DNA from: Rhizobium sp. L51/94
Lineage (GTDB): Bacteria; Pseudomonadota; Alphaproteobacteria; Rhizobiales; Rhizobiaceae
Assembly (NCBI RefSeq): GCF_019355555.1
Contig: NZ_CP072141.1
Location: forward strand, 2,660,001 to 2,724,000
Direction: 5' to 3'
Length of the DNA: 64,000 nucleotides
Shown: positions 9,639-19,091 of the stretch, piece after piece
Layout of the letters: each line of letters begins with the position of its first letter
Numbering within the stretch: position 1 is the stretch's first letter
The notes under the pieces: model-generated
The model's input: only the letters and a program-made list of their open reading frames with translations
The model's database searches: none
Told to the model about the DNA's origin: nothing
Position numbers and translations under genes: made by a program

Positions 9639-10427
9639 CTATTCCGCCAAAGCGTGACGAAAAACCTCGGCAGCGGTGAGAAATTCTGCAAACCGCAGCG
9701 ACCGTCGGTGCTCCGCTTCTGCATCGCTGCCCCACTGTTCGCTCGTCCAGTCCTCGTCGAGATGTGCCAGCGACCAGCTTTCTTCTGCCGGAAGATATCC
9801 CTCAGCAAACGCCAGTGTGAGGATCGCCGATCCCGTCAGCGTCGTCAGGGTATGAAGGCCTGCCAGTTGCAGCGGGTTTCCGTATTTCGAGAGCGCTGAT
9901 TCGAATTTGTCGATGGCCTCTTTCGGCTGCTCCCGATGCATCACACCTTCGGCCAGCAGAAACCGGGCCCCGAATGTCGCATCCGCCCAGTCCAGTACGG
10001 GGTCCCAGCGCTCTGCCTGGCGCCGGACGAGTTCGACCGGCGTATGCGCCCGGTAGCAAATGAGGTCGATGCCGCTATAGCGGACGATATCGTCTGAAAC
10101 GGCCTTGGGATCTTTGGCGATCCCGTCCAGCGCCGTGTTGACCAGCCGCGTGACCGGCATCGTCATCGGGTCGATGAAATCAGCCTGGGCCCGCCATTCC
10201 CCGGCGATCCGATCTGCTAGCACCGCGTTTGCAACGCTCAGTGCGTTGCGGGCCGGTGTCTTCACGGGACGACCGTCGAGTTCCACTGCAAAGCCACCCT
10301 CGCCCTGGCGAACACCGACCTCCTTGTAGAAGCGCTTCGGCAGCGGCTTCTTCATGGCAATCTGCGCACGGCGAACCGGGTCGGGATCGCTTAGCTGCTG
10401 GGTGAAATCTGTCAGATCTTCGCGCAT
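9639..10427 (-). CDS. ATP12 family F1-ATPase assembly chaperone
   Basis: 262 aa. It has the ATP12 features KRFYKEVGV, VELDGRPVKTPAR, the EW segment (ADRIAGEWRAQ), DPMTMPVTRLVNTALD and DLICYRA. The conserved glutamate region TLAFAEG and the trailing SW..AHLDEDW are also present. ATP12 chaperones the F1 alpha subunit and occurs in mitochondria and Alphaproteobacteria. It follows the HAD phosphatase gene with a 9-nt gap, so it is part of the crcB-rluC-HAD-ATP12 run. Confidence 0.92.
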   Translation of the reverse strand: MREDLTDFTQQLSDPDPVRRAQIAMKKPLPKRFYKEVGVRQGEGGFAVELDGRPVKTPARNALSVANAVLADRIAGEWRAQADFIDPMTMPVTRLVNTALDGIAKDPKAVSDDIVRYSGIDLICYRAHTPVELVRRQAERWDPVLDWADATFGARFLLAEGVMHREQPKEAIDKFESALSKYGNPLQLAGLHTLTTLTGSAILTLAFAEGYLPAEESWSLAHLDEDWTSEQWGSDAEAEHRRSLRFAEFLTAAEVFRHALAE

Positions 10428-10436
10428 CGGATAGCC

Positions 10437-11093
10437 TCAGACAATATGGCTCAGCAGGTCGTTCGGATGGTGGGCGATGGCGTCTGCACCGCTTGCAAGC
10501 AGGTCTTCTATTGCGGCATAGCCCCAGGCAACGCCAATCGCCGTTGCACCGGCGGCCTTGGCCATCTGCATGTCGTATATCGCGTCGCCGATGACAACCG
10601 TATCGTGGGCAGAGATGCCGGTTTCCTCGCAGCATTCCGTCACCATGGCGGGATGCGGCTTCGACGGGCAGTCGTCGGCTGTGCGCGAAACGACGAAATG
10701 CGGCGCAAGGCCGTGCATGTGTAGGATCTCGGTGAGCCCGCGACGGGATTTGCCGGTGACTGCGCCGATCGTCAACGCGTCGCCGCGCGCAACCAGCGTA
10801 TCGACCAGCGGCCGTATACCGTCGAACAAGGGTGTATCCATGCCCGGCTCATCGCGCACATCGGTGTAGATGGTCTTGTAATGAGCCATCATGGCTACCG
10901 CCTCGTCGTCGACATGCTGACGACCCAGCATGCGGGCAATGGCGATATCGAGCGTCAGGCCGATGATCGACTTGGTCGAGGCGATGTCCGGCCGCTTGTG
11001 CTTGAAGTCGACAAAGGTGCGGGCCATCACCTCATGGATCAGGCGCGCGCTGTCGACGAGCGTACCGTCGCAGTCAAAGAGAACGAGCTTCAT
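10437..11093 (-). CDS. HAD superfamily hydrolase (phosphoglycolate phosphatase-like)
   Basis: 218 aa. Motif I is FDCDGTLVDS at residues 6-15. Motif II is the Thr in IGAVTGKSRRG, motif III the Lys near KPHPAM, and motif IV VVIGDAIYDMQMAKAAG. A helical cap domain lies between motifs I and II. The substrate is uncertain; the family covers phosphoglycolate, pyrophosphate and sugar phosphates. Its ATG overlaps the rluC stop (ATGA), so translation is coupled to the pseudouridine synthase gene. Confidence 0.88.
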   Translation of the reverse strand: MKLVLFDCDGTLVDSARLIHEVMARTFVDFKHKRPDIASTKSIIGLTLDIAIARMLGRQHVDDEAVAMMAHYKTIYTDVRDEPGMDTPLFDGIRPLVDTLVARGDALTIGAVTGKSRRGLTEILHMHGLAPHFVVSRTADDCPSKPHPAMVTECCEETGISAHDTVVIGDAIYDMQMAKAAGATAIGVAWGYAAIEDLLASGADAIAHHPNDLLSHIV

Positions 11094-12085
11094 TCTTCGT
11101 TGTTTTCATAGGGCGAGAGATCGAAGCCGAGCAGGTTCCAGCTCTGCACCATGTGTGGCGGCAATGGTGCCGTCACGCGCAGTCGTCCGCCGTTCGGGTG
11201 CGGTATGTCGATGTGCCGGGCATGCAAATGCAGCCGCTTCTGGATACCGCCGGGGAAAGGCCAATTGTGGTCTTCCTCGAAATATTTCGGATCGCCGATG
11301 ATCGGATGGCCCATGCCCAGCGCATGAACGCGGAGCTGGTGGGTACGGCCCGTATAGGGCTCCATCTCGAGCCATGCCATCGTCTGCGCCGCTGTTTCCA
11401 GCACACGGTAATAGCTGATCGCATGATCGGCGCCGTCTTCGCCGTGCTTGGCGATGCGCATCCGATCGCCGTCCGGTGTCGCTTCCTTCACCAGCCAGCT
11501 TGAGATCTTGTCCTCGTGCTTGCGCGGGACGCCCTTGACCAGCGCCCAGTAGGTCTTTTTCGTGTCGCGCTCGCGAAACGCCGCTGTCAGCTTCTGTGCT
11601 GCACCGCGGGTGCGGGCGACAACGATGACGCCGGTCGTGTCGCGGTCGAGACGATGCACCAGACGCGGCTTTTCGCCCTTCTTGCTGGTCCAGGCTTCGA
11701 GCATCTTGTCAAGGTGACGGTGCAGGCCGGAGCCGCCCTGCACGGCGAGGCCGGCCGGCTTGTTGAGCACGAAGACTTTCTCGTCCTCATGCAGCAACAT
11801 GCGGGCCAGCAGATCGCCATCGTCGTCGTTTTTCAGGTCGCCGCCGCTGATCGGGCCGCCCTTGATGATCTTCTCGTCGATATCCATCGGCGGAATACGC
11901 ACGGTCTGGCCGTACTGGACACGCGCGTCGGTCTTCACGCGTCCGCCATCGACCCGCACCTGGCCGGAGCGAAGCAGTTTCTGCAGCTGCCCGAATCCGA
12001 GGCCTGGAAAATGCACCTTGAACCAGCGGTCAAGGCGCATGCCCGACTCTTCCGGCTCGACTAGTCTATGCTCAATCCCGGCCAT
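11090..12085 (-). CDS. rluC: RluA/RluC family 23S rRNA pseudouridine synthase
   Basis: 331 aa. An N-terminal S4 RNA-binding domain (GMRLDRWFKVHFPG...LRSGQVRVDGGRV, residues 15-50) precedes the RluA catalytic domain. The catalytic Asp is in HRLDRDTTG (D147), and PYTGRTHQLRVHA follows. It isomerises uridines in 23S rRNA. An insertion near residues 75-95 (IIKGGPISGGDLKNDDDGD) is typical of alphaproteobacterial members. It lies between crcB and the HAD gene on the same strand. Confidence 0.92.
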   Translation of the reverse strand: MAGIEHRLVEPEESGMRLDRWFKVHFPGLGFGQLQKLLRSGQVRVDGGRVKTDARVQYGQTVRIPPMDIDEKIIKGGPISGGDLKNDDDGDLLARMLLHEDEKVFVLNKPAGLAVQGGSGLHRHLDKMLEAWTSKKGEKPRLVHRLDRDTTGVIVVARTRGAAQKLTAAFRERDTKKTYWALVKGVPRKHEDKISSWLVKEATPDGDRMRIAKHGEDGADHAISYYRVLETAAQTMAWLEMEPYTGRTHQLRVHALGMGHPIIGDPKYFEEDHNWPFPGGIQKRLHLHARHIDIPHPNGGRLRVTAPLPPHMVQSWNLLGFDLSPYENNEE

Positions 12086-12140
12086 GCTTCTTCTTTCAAA
12101 CGATGAGGTCTCGGCCTAAGCCGGCCTTTTGCCGTCGCTT

Positions 12141-12171
12141 TAGAGCATTTTTCGGCAAAGTGGAAACCGGA
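12141..12171. repeat. Partial rhizobial-type intergenic repeat
   Basis: The segment TAGAGCATTTTTCGGCAAAG followed by TGGAAACCGGA resembles a repeat I recall from many rhizobial intergenic regions. It shares its left end with the longer element at 20722-20825. It lies between crcB and rluC. The identification is from memory and the in-window match only. Confidence 0.45.
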
Positions 12172-12220
12172 ATCGTCGCCATTGGTCGTTTGTTACGCTT
12201 TCCGGCCCGGTTTTGCCAGA

Positions 12221-12598
12221 TCAGGTCAGCGCCCGCGCCACCATGAGGCCTGCAAAGACCGTGCAGAGCGACACGCCGACGCTGACGAAAACATATAGCA
12301 AGGCAAGGCCGACATTGCCACGCTCAGCCAAGGCGATGGTATCGAGCGAAAAGGCGGAGAATGTGGTGAACCCGCCGACGAACCCGGTCATCAGCAAAAG
12401 GCGCAGATTGTCCGATCCGCCATATTTCCGGGCTATGACCTCGGCAAACACGCCGATGACGAAGGAACCGACGACGTTGACGGTCAGCGTCCCCCAGGGG
12501 AAGGCAGGCCCGCCGATCCTGAAACCCCAGATGCCGACATAATATCTGAGCACAGAGCCGATTGCGCCGCCGAAAGCGACCAGAAGAACTTGAAACAT
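12221..12598 (-). CDS. crcB: CrcB/Fluc fluoride ion channel
   Basis: 125 aa with four membrane helices. Family signatures are GAIGSVLRYYVG near the N-terminus, PWGTLTVNVVGSFVIGV, and the TGFVGGFTTFSAFSLD loop that lines the fluoride pore. It exports fluoride from the cytoplasm as a dual-topology dimer. I see no fluoride riboswitch in the upstream sequence. It is the first gene of the run that continues into rluC. Confidence 0.94.
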   Translation of the reverse strand: MFQVLLVAFGGAIGSVLRYYVGIWGFRIGGPAFPWGTLTVNVVGSFVIGVFAEVIARKYGGSDNLRLLLMTGFVGGFTTFSAFSLDTIALAERGNVGLALLYVFVSVGVSLCTVFAGLMVARALT

Positions 12599-12754
12599 GA
12601 GGTGCTGTTACCGAAGGATTGGAGATCCCGCCAAGGTAGAAATCAGCAAAGCCTCATTCGTTTGGCTATCCGTAAAATACCACCGGTTTTCTTCAGCGCG
12701 CAAGAAGATCGTCGCGATAAGGTTCCATATGGTTCTCCGTCTGGACATCTCGTA

Positions 12755-13027
12755 ATGGTCGAAGTCGTCAACGTTTCCGCCTACATGGCATCCTGGGCCG
12801 CTGACATGACCAAACAGCCGACGCTGGTTCCGCCTGCCATCGCCGAGCGTACGGCGCGCAAGGAAGCGCTGCGCCGACTACGGGATGGTGTTGACGACAG
12901 CGATGTCGAAAGCATTTCGCCAATCATTCAGGCAACGACCATCGGCCTTGACCTGATGAACGAAGGCAGCCGCCAGCCGCGCTCCACGCTCCAGCACGCG
13001 CTGGATTCCTACGCCGAGAACGACTGA
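12755..13027 (+). CDS. Small hypothetical protein, about 90 aa
   Basis: No family recognised. The predicted product (MVEVVNVSAYMASWAADMTK...) is soluble and charged, with a helical RKEALRRLRDGVDDSD segment and C-terminal LDSYAEND. The frame is open back into the crcB start, so the true start is unclear; ATG 12755 has only a weak CTGGA upstream, and ATG 12806 (MTKQPTL) is another option. The stop is 13 nt before the convergent PCu(A)C gene stop. Codon use looks coding. Confidence 0.5.
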   Translation: MVEVVNVSAYMASWAADMTKQPTLVPPAIAERTARKEALRRLRDGVDDSDVESISPIIQATTIGLDLMNEGSRQPRSTLQHALDSYAEND

Positions 13028-13040
13028 CTTGCCGTTCCGC

Positions 13041-13571
13041 CTAGTTGCCCCTCGCTGCCTCCACCGGCAACGACATCGAAACCGCTCCGGCTTTTTCAAA
13101 CGTCAGCATAACCGGCACGATACCGCCTTGTCTGAAGGGCGCCCTCACTTGCTTGAACATCATGTGAAGCGTGTTCGGCGACAGCACAACCGTCGCGCCC
13201 GGGGCGATCACGATGCCATCCTTCAGTTCGCGCATCCGCATGATGTTGTCCTTCATCGTCATTTCGTGAAGCTCGACTTTCGCTGCCGTCGGAGACGAGA
13301 CGGAGACCAACCGCTCTTCGCTGCTGCCACCATTGTGGATCGTCACGTATCCGCCGCCGACCGGCTGCCCCGGCAACATCGCCCTGACATAGCCGCCGGT
13401 GATGTCGAGATCGCCTGCCTTGACCGCCGCTGTGCCGACAGGTTCCGGGCTGGACATCGACATGCCAGACATATTTTTCATATCACTGCTCTGCGCCAGC
13501 ACTATCGAGGTTCCCGACGCAAGCAGCACCACCGTGAGCCCTAGAACTCTGAGGGAGTTGCGTTTCTGCAT
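13041..13571 (-). CDS. Periplasmic copper chaperone PCu(A)C family
   Basis: 176 aa. A signal peptide (MQKRNSLRVLGLTVVLLASG...VLAQ) leads into a short Met-rich stretch (DMKNMSGMSMS). The PCu(A)C domain has the H...M...HxM copper site: ELHEMTM, then MRELKDG, then TLHMMF. These proteins deliver Cu(I) to the CuA site of cytochrome c oxidase together with Sco. The start is the ATG preceded by AGGAGA; the frame is open further upstream without conserved sequence. No sco gene is adjacent. Confidence 0.92.
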   Translation of the reverse strand: MQKRNSLRVLGLTVVLLASGTSIVLAQSSDMKNMSGMSMSSPEPVGTAAVKAGDLDITGGYVRAMLPGQPVGGGYVTIHNGGSSEERLVSVSSPTAAKVELHEMTMKDNIMRMRELKDGIVIAPGATVVLSPNTLHMMFKQVRAPFRQGGIVPVMLTFEKAGAVSMSLPVEAARGN

Positions 13572-13719
13572 AGCGTTCTCCTGTCTGGCGATGCACGTTT
13601 CACATCGTATGCGATCTTCGGATGATGGGATGTTTGGCCCGAACTTGCAACGCTGCCGCGCAGGCATCGCGAATGCCGGAACGCCGCGACAAAAAACTGC
13701 CGGATCGCGACATTTCCAC

Positions 13720-13747
13720 TTGCCAACGCCGGCGCCCGCCCGATAAT
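13720..13747 (+). promoter_or_regulatory. Probable sigma-70-type promoter of the gcvTHP operon
   Basis: TTGCCA (5 of 6 to TTGACA) and GATAAT (5 of 6 to TATAAT) are separated by 16 nt. Transcription would begin a few bases before the glycine riboswitch, exactly where a leader promoter is expected. The call is by eye. Confidence 0.55.
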
Positions 13748-13763
13748 GGCTGCCAACCCGATT

Positions 13764-13919
13764 GGGAGAATCCGGCGATGCCGGTGCCGAAGGAGCAACC
13801 GCCCCGGAAACTCTCAGGCCCAAGGACCAGTCGGGGGCAGACGAAACTCTGGAGAGAGGCGCCGCGTTGACGGTGCTCGCCGAAGGGATAACAATCTCAG
13901 GCGAACGGACAGAGGGGGC
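13764..13919 (+). promoter_or_regulatory. Tandem glycine riboswitch (two aptamers) in the gcvT leader
   Basis: Two consecutive gcvT-type aptamers are recognisable. Aptamer 1 (13764-13856) has GCCGAAGGAGCAA, AAACTCTCAGG and the closing GACGAAACTCTGGAGAG. After a very short linker, aptamer 2 (about 13859-13919) has GCCGAAGGGATAAC, AATCTCAGGCG and ACAGAGGGGGC. The class binds glycine and usually switches on glycine cleavage genes when glycine is abundant. The spacing, order and conserved blocks match the known class closely. Confidence 0.95.
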
Positions 13920-13990
13920 TCATCACCAAGGCGCCATTGCGCCGGATCCATGAGCCCGCGCTTCGAGAGAAGTGCAAACGCCGGAGGCGT
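13916..13990 (+). promoter_or_regulatory. Probable riboswitch expression platform with sequestered gcvT ribosome binding site
   Basis: GGGCTCAT (13916-13923) pairs perfectly with ATGAGCCC (13950-13957), enclosing a second stem GGCGC/GCGCC. The 5' arm overlaps the last bases of aptamer 2, so hairpin and aptamer closure should exclude each other. Downstream, ACGCC (13978-13982) and GGCGT (13986-13990) form a tiny hairpin around the GGAGG Shine-Dalgarno. There is no U tract, which favours translational control. The switching model is inferred; the pairings are seen. Confidence 0.6.
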
Positions 13991-13993
13991 CGT

Positions 13994-15130
13994 TTGACCG
14001 AGACAGTTGCCCTGAAAAAGACAGCACTGCACCAGCTGCACATTGCACTGGGTGCCCGCATGGTGCCTTTCGCCGGATACGACATGCCGGTGCAATATCC
14101 GGCCGGCGTCCTCAAGGAGCATCTGCATACGCGATCAGCCGCCGGTCTCTTCGATGTGTCGCACATGGGCCAGATCATCATCCGCGCCCGTTCAGGCACT
14201 TACGAGGATGCGGCCCTGGCGCTGGAGACCTTGGTGCCCGTCGACATCCTCGGCCTCAAGGCGGGACGTCAACGCTACGGCTTCTTTACGGATGACAGCG
14301 GCGCAATTCTCGACGACCTGATGATTGCCAATCGCGGCGACCATCTGTTCGTCATCGTCAACGCCGGCTGCAAGGACGCCGATCTCGCCCATCTGCAGAA
14401 ACATATCGGCGATCGGTGCGAGATCACGCTGCTGGACCGCGCCCTCGTTGCGCTCCAAGGCCCCCGTGCGCAGGCAGCGCTGTCGGAGCTCTGGCCGGGC
14501 CTCTCGGAAATGAAGTTCATGGATGTCCGCGATGTCGGCCTGCACGACGTACCCTGCCTGGTGTCGCGTTCCGGCTACAGCGGCGAGGACGGTTTCGAGA
14601 TTTCCATTCCGGCAGACAAGGCCGAAACGGTGGCCAAATGGCTGCTCGATCATCCCGACGTGCAGCCGATCGGCCTCGGCGCCCGCGATTCCCTCCGGCT
14701 CGAGGCCGGCCTCTGCCTCTATGGCAATGATATCGACACCACCACATCGCCCATCGAGGCAGGGCTGGAATGGGCGATCCAGAAAGTCCGTCGCAACGGC
14801 GGCGCTCGTGCCGGTGGCTTTCCGGGTGCGGAACGTATTCTGGCCGAACTCGACCACGGGGCGTCGCGCCGCCGCGTGGGACTGAAGCCGGAGGGCAAGG
14901 CACCGGTTCGCGGCCATGCCAAACTTTACAGCGATGCCGAAGGCTCGACGGAGATCGGCGAGGTCACTTCCGGCGGCTTCGGCCCGAGCGTCGATGGCCC
15001 CGTGGCCATGGGCTATGTGCCGACAGCTCTCGCTACGCCCGGAACACCGATTTTCGCCGAGGTGCGCGGGAAATTCCTGCCCCTCGTCGTCACCGCCCTT
15101 CCCTTCATCACCCCGACTTACAAACGCTAA
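13994..15130 (+). CDS. gcvT: Aminomethyltransferase, glycine cleavage system T protein
   Basis: 378 aa. It opens with the T-protein segment LHQLHIALGARMVPFAGYDMPVQY, then shows FDVSHMGQ, GYSGEDGFEI and LRLEAGLCLYGNDID. It transfers the methylene group from the lipoyl arm of GcvH to tetrahydrofolate and releases ammonia. The best start is TTG 13994, with GGAGG 6 nt upstream; the open frame extends into the riboswitch leader without conserved sequence. It is first in gcvT-gcvH-gcvP under the glycine riboswitch. Confidence 0.95.
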   Translation: MTETVALKKTALHQLHIALGARMVPFAGYDMPVQYPAGVLKEHLHTRSAAGLFDVSHMGQIIIRARSGTYEDAALALETLVPVDILGLKAGRQRYGFFTDDSGAILDDLMIANRGDHLFVIVNAGCKDADLAHLQKHIGDRCEITLLDRALVALQGPRAQAALSELWPGLSEMKFMDVRDVGLHDVPCLVSRSGYSGEDGFEISIPADKAETVAKWLLDHPDVQPIGLGARDSLRLEAGLCLYGNDIDTTTSPIEAGLEWAIQKVRRNGGARAGGFPGAERILAELDHGASRRRVGLKPEGKAPVRGHAKLYSDAEGSTEIGEVTSGGFGPSVDGPVAMGYVPTALATPGTPIFAEVRGKFLPLVVTALPFITPTYKR

Positions 15131-15157
15131 AACCGGTTCCCCAGAGAGGATATTTCC

Positions 15158-15520
15158 ATGTTGAAGTTCACCGAAGAGCACGAATGGCTGAGCATCGAAG
15201 GCGGCATCGCCACGGTCGGCATTACGACCTACGCCGTCGACCAGCTTGGTGACCTCGTTTTCGTCGAACTGCCGGAGATCGGCGCCACTCTGACGAAGGC
15301 AGGCAATGCTGCGACGGTCGAGAGCGTCAAGGCCGCCTCCGACGTCTACTCCCCGCTCGATGGTGAAATCACCGAAGTCAACGAAGCGATCGTAGCAGAT
15401 CCATCGCTGGTCAACTCCGACCCGATGGGCAAGGGCTGGTTCTTCAAGCTGAAGCTCGCCAATGCCTCCGATGTCGACACGCTGCTGGACGAAGCCGCAT
15501 ACAAGGAGCTCACCGCCTGA
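15158..15520 (+). CDS. gcvH: Glycine cleavage system H (lipoyl carrier) protein
   Basis: 120 aa, the normal length. The lipoate attachment lysine is K58 in [10 protein letters not shown], and the N-terminal TEEHEW motif is present. It shuttles the aminomethyl group between GcvP, GcvT and the L protein. Its ATG follows gcvT by 27 nt with AGAGAGGA upstream, and its stop overlaps the gcvP start (TGATG). Confidence 0.97.
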   Translation: MLKFTEEHEWLSIEGGIATVGITTYAVDQLGDLVFVELPEIGATLTKAGNAATVESVKAASDVYSPLDGEITEVNEAIVADPSLVNSDPMGKGWFFKLKLANASDVDTLLDEAAYKELTA

Positions 15521-18384
15521 TGAATACGCCGACCGAGTTTACCTTTACGGACTACCAGCCGTATGATTTCGCCAACCGCCGTCACATCGGTCCTTCGCCC
15601 GAGGAAATGGCGGCGATGCTGAAGGTCGTCGGCTACAAGAGCCTCGATGCGCTGATCGACGCCACCGTGCCGCCAGCGATCCGCCAGACGTCGCCGCTCG
15701 CCTGGGGGCCAGCGATGACCGAACGCGAGGCGCTCGACAAGCTGCGCGAGACCGCCAACAAGAACAAGCTGCTCGTCTCGCTGATCGGCCAGGGCTACTA
15801 CGGCACGATCACTCCGCCTGTGATCCAGCGGACCATTTTGGAGAACCCCGCCTGGTACACGGCCTACACGCCTTATCAGCCGGAAATCAGCCAGGGCCGC
15901 CTGGAGGCGCTGCTGAACTACCAGACCATGATCACGGATCTGACCGGCCTCGACGTTGCCAACGCCTCGCTTCTGGATGAGGCCACAGCGGCCGCCGAAG
16001 CCATGGCGATGGCCGAGCGCGTGTCGAAATCGAAGGCCAAGGCATTCTTCGTCGATGCCGCCTGCCACCCGCAGACAATCGCACTGATCGAGACCCGCGC
16101 CGAGCCGCTGGGCTGGCAGGTTATCATCGGCAATCCCTTCACCGATCTCGACCCGGTCGATGTGTTCGGCGCCATCTTCCAGTACCCCGGCACCCATGGC
16201 CACATCCACGATTTCACCGGCCTGATCTCCAGATTGCACCAGACCGGTGCGATTGCCGTTGTCGCCGCCGACATCCTGGCCCTGACGCTGCTGAAGTCCC
16301 CCGGCGAAATGGGTGCAGATATCGCCATTGGTTCGTCGCAACGGTTCGGCGTACCTGTCGGCTACGGCGGCCCACACGCCGCCTACATGGCGGTCAAGGA
16401 TGTCCACAAGCGCTCGATGCCCGGCCGGCTGGTCGGCGTCTCGCTCGACGCCCGCGGCAACCGCGCCTACCGCCTGTCGCTGCAGACGCGCGAACAGCAT
16501 ATCCGCCGCGAAAAGGCGACTTCCAACATCTGCACCGCCCAGGTGCTGCTCGCCGTCATGGCCTCGATGTACGCGGTCTTCCACGGTCCCCAGGGCATCA
16601 AGGCAATCGCCCAGCAGGTGCACCAGAAGGCCGTGCTGATGGCCAAGGGTCTCGAAAAGCTCGGCTACACCATCGAGCCAGAGACCTTCTTCGACACCAT
16701 CACCGTCGATGTCGGTCACATGCAGGCGCTGATCCTGCGCGCCGCTGTCGCGGAGGGGGTCAACCTGCGGAAGATCGGCGAAACCCGGATCGGCATGAGC
16801 CTCGACGAGCGGACCCGCCCGGCAACGCTGGAAGCCGTCTGGCGTGCCTTCGGCGGCACGTTCGAGCTCGCGGACTTCGCTCCGGAATATCGCCTGCCGA
16901 AGGACCTTTTGCGCACCAGCCCCTACCTCACGCATCCGATCTTCCACATGAACCGCGCAGAAAGCGAAATGACCCGCTATATCCGGCGGCTGTCGGACCG
17001 GGACCTGGCGCTCGACCGTTCGATGATCCCGCTCGGCTCCTGCACGATGAAGCTGAACGCCACGGCCGAGATGCTGCCGATCAGCTGGCCGGAATTTGCC
17101 GATATCCACCCCTTCGTGCCCGACGACCAGGCGCTCGGCTATCGCGCCATGCTCGATGACCTCACCGAAAAGCTCTGCGCCGTCACCGGCTACGACGCCT
17201 TCTCGATGCAGCCGAATTCCGGGGCTCAAGGGGAATATGCCGGTCTCCTGACTATCCGCAACTACCACCGTGCCAACGGCGACGATCACCGCGACGTCTG
17301 CCTGATCCCCACCTCTGCCCACGGCACCAATCCGGCCTCGGCACAGATGGCCGGCATGAAGGTGGTGATCGTCAAGGTCGGTGACGACGGCGATATCGAC
17401 ATGGACGATTTCCGCACCAAGGCAGAGCAGCATGCGGCAAATCTCTCCTGCTGCATGATCACCTATCCCTCGACCCACGGCGTGTTCGAGGAGACGGTGA
17501 AGGAGATCTGCGAACTCGTCCACAAGCACGGTGGCCAGGTCTATCTCGACGGCGCCAACATGAACGCCATGGTCGGCCTGTCCCGACCCGGCGATATCGG
17601 TTCCGACGTCAGTCACCTGAACCTGCACAAGACCTTCTGCATCCCGCATGGCGGTGGCGGTCCCGGCATGGGCCCGATCGGCGTCAAGGCGCATCTGGCA
17701 GCCTACCTGCCCGGCCACCCGCAGACGGACGGTCGCCCCGGCGCCGTCTCGGCAGCAGCCTTCGGGTCTGCCTCGATCTTGCCGATCTCCTGGAGCTACT
17801 GCCTGATGATGGGCGGCGAAGGACTGACGCAGGCAACCAAGGTGGCAATCCTCAACGCCAACTACATCGCGGCCCGGCTGAAGGACGCCTATCCGGTGCT
17901 CTACACATCGAAGGCCGGTCGCGTGGCGCATGAGTGCATCATCGACACGCGTCCCTTGGTCGACAGCGCCGGTGTTACCGTCGACGATGTCGCCAAGCGC
18001 CTGATCGACTGCGGTTTCCATGCGCCGACAATGAGCTGGCCGGTGGCTGGCACCCTGATGATCGAGCCGACCGAATCGGAAACTAAGGCTGAACTCGACC
18101 GCTTCTGTGCAGCCATGCTCGCCGTCCGCGACGAGGCCCGCGCAATCGAGGACGGCCGGATGGACAGGACGAACAACCCGTTGAAAAATGCGCCGCACAC
18201 GGTCGAAGACCTCGTCGGCGAATGGAATCGCCCCTACTCCCGCGACCAGGCCTGCTATCCGCCTGGCGCCTTCCGCGTGGACAAATACTGGTCACCGGTC
18301 AACCGCGTCGATAACGTCTACGGCGACCGCAACCTCATCTGCACATGCCCGCCCGTCGAGGACTACGCCGAAGCGGCAGAGTAA
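15520..18384 (+). CDS. gcvP: Glycine dehydrogenase (decarboxylating), P protein
   Basis: 954 aa single-chain form with N- and C-terminal halves fused, the second half carrying the PLP lysine K704 in [16 protein letters not shown]. It starts with the family [11 protein letters not shown] motif after a short leader. It decarboxylates glycine and loads the aminomethyl group on lipoylated GcvH. The ATG overlaps the gcvH stop by one base, and a strong terminator follows the stop. Long reverse-strand open frames here are shadows. Confidence 0.97.
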   Translation: MNTPTEFTFTDYQPYDFANRRHIGPSPEEMAAMLKVVGYKSLDALIDATVPPAIRQTSPLAWGPAMTEREALDKLRETANKNKLLVSLIGQGYYGTITPPVIQRTILENPAWYTAYTPYQPEISQGRLEALLNYQTMITDLTGLDVANASLLDEATAAAEAMAMAERVSKSKAKAFFVDAACHPQTIALIETRAEPLGWQVIIGNPFTDLDPVDVFGAIFQYPGTHGHIHDFTGLISRLHQTGAIAVVAADILALTLLKSPGEMGADIAIGSSQRFGVPVGYGGPHAAYMAVKDVHKRSMPGRLVGVSLDARGNRAYRLSLQTREQHIRREKATSNICTAQVLLAVMASMYAVFHGPQGIKAIAQQVHQKAVLMAKGLEKLGYTIEPETFFDTITVDVGHMQALILRAAVAEGVNLRKIGETRIGMSLDERTRPATLEAVWRAFGGTFELADFAPEYRLPKDLLRTSPYLTHPIFHMNRAESEMTRYIRRLSDRDLALDRSMIPLGSCTMKLNATAEMLPISWPEFADIHPFVPDDQALGYRAMLDDLTEKLCAVTGYDAFSMQPNSGAQGEYAGLLTIRNYHRANGDDHRDVCLIPTSAHGTNPASAQMAGMKVVIVKVGDDGDIDMDDFRTKAEQHAANLSCCMITYPSTHGVFEETVKEICELVHKHGGQVYLDGANMNAMVGLSRPGDIGSDVSHLNLHKTFCIPHGGGGPGMGPIGVKAHLAAYLPGHPQTDGRPGAVSAAAFGSASILPISWSYCLMMGGEGLTQATKVAILNANYIAARLKDAYPVLYTSKAGRVAHECIIDTRPLVDSAGVTVDDVAKRLIDCGFHAPTMSWPVAGTLMIEPTESETKAELDRFCAAMLAVRDEARAIEDGRMDRTNNPLKNAPHTVEDLVGEWNRPYSRDQACYPPGAFRVDKYWSPVNRVDNVYGDRNLICTCPPVEDYAEAAE

Positions 18385-18391
18385 AGACAGA

Positions 18392-18421
18392 ATGGCTCCG
18401 GATCGAACCGGGGCCATTTTT
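18392..18421 (+). terminator. Rho-independent terminator of gcvTHP
   Basis: ATGGCTCCGG pairs with CCGGGGCCAT (one U-G pair) across a 6-nt loop and is followed by five T. It sits 7 nt after the gcvP stop and reaches the stop of the convergent LysE gene. Confidence 0.85.
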
Positions 18422-19044
18422 CATGCGAAGAACTTGTAGGTCGCAACGCAAAGCGCCAGAGCACCGAAGCCGATCAGCAGGTAGGCCGAGACCCGCCCGA
18501 CCTTGTCGGCAAACTGGTCCGACAGCCGGTCGCGCGCCAGACGAACCGCGCCGCTGAGGAACAGCCACCAGGCGACCGAGCCCGTAAACGCTCCCCCGAC
18601 GATAAACGCTGCACTCGCAGCACTGCTCTCATGAGCAAGACCGAAGGCTGCAAAAAGTGCGCCGAAGGAAATGATCGTCGCCGGATTGGAAATGGTCAGG
18701 AAGAATGTCGCGACGGTCGTTCGAAAAAGATCGGCGGCGCCGATATCCGCAGCCGCGATGGGGTCGCGGCCGAGGCTCTTGTAGCCGAGCCAGATCAGCA
18801 GCAGCCCGCCACAGAATGCCAGCGGCAAAGCGATCTTCGCGAGCACGTCAGCAAATATAGCCAGCCCGCCAACGGCAACCAGGGCGTAGCTCGCATCGCC
18901 GAGCGCCGTCCCGAGACCCAGTGCAGCGCCGGCCCAGAAACCGCGTTCCAGCGTGCGGTTGATGCACAAGGTACCAATCGGCCCCGGTGGCGCGGTGATG
19001 ATGATCCCGAGCAGCGCGCCCTTCAGAAACAGTATCAGCCACAT
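18421..19044 (-). CDS. LysE family translocator (amino acid exporter-like)
   Basis: 207 aa with six predicted membrane helices. The N-terminal helix plus ITAPPGPIGTLCINRTLERG is the LysE/RhtB signature, and ISNPATIISFGALFAAFG is the second conserved stretch. The family exports amino acids or derivatives; the substrate cannot be read from sequence. The gene is convergent with gcvP and follows sufA on its strand after a terminator, so it has its own promoter or read-through expression. Confidence 0.88.
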   Translation of the reverse strand: MWLILFLKGALLGIIITAPPGPIGTLCINRTLERGFWAGAALGLGTALGDASYALVAVGGLAIFADVLAKIALPLAFCGGLLLIWLGYKSLGRDPIAAADIGAADLFRTTVATFFLTISNPATIISFGALFAAFGLAHESSAASAAFIVGGAFTGSVAWWLFLSGAVRLARDRLSDQFADKVGRVSAYLLIGFGALALCVATYKFFA

Positions 19045-19091
19045 GCTACATCACCGGTCCTGCCGGCAGCAGCGAACGGAGCACGAAAAGC

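Noticed and set aside
12599..12754. Fluoride riboswitch upstream of crcB
   Set aside because: I looked on the - strand leader for the conserved crcB-motif blocks and did not see them; a covariance search would be needed to be certain.
15346..18198. A 950-codon open frame on - opposite gcvP
   Set aside because: Composition is that of a reverse shadow of GC-rich codons; the + strand protein is a complete GcvP and no ribosome site precedes the - frame.
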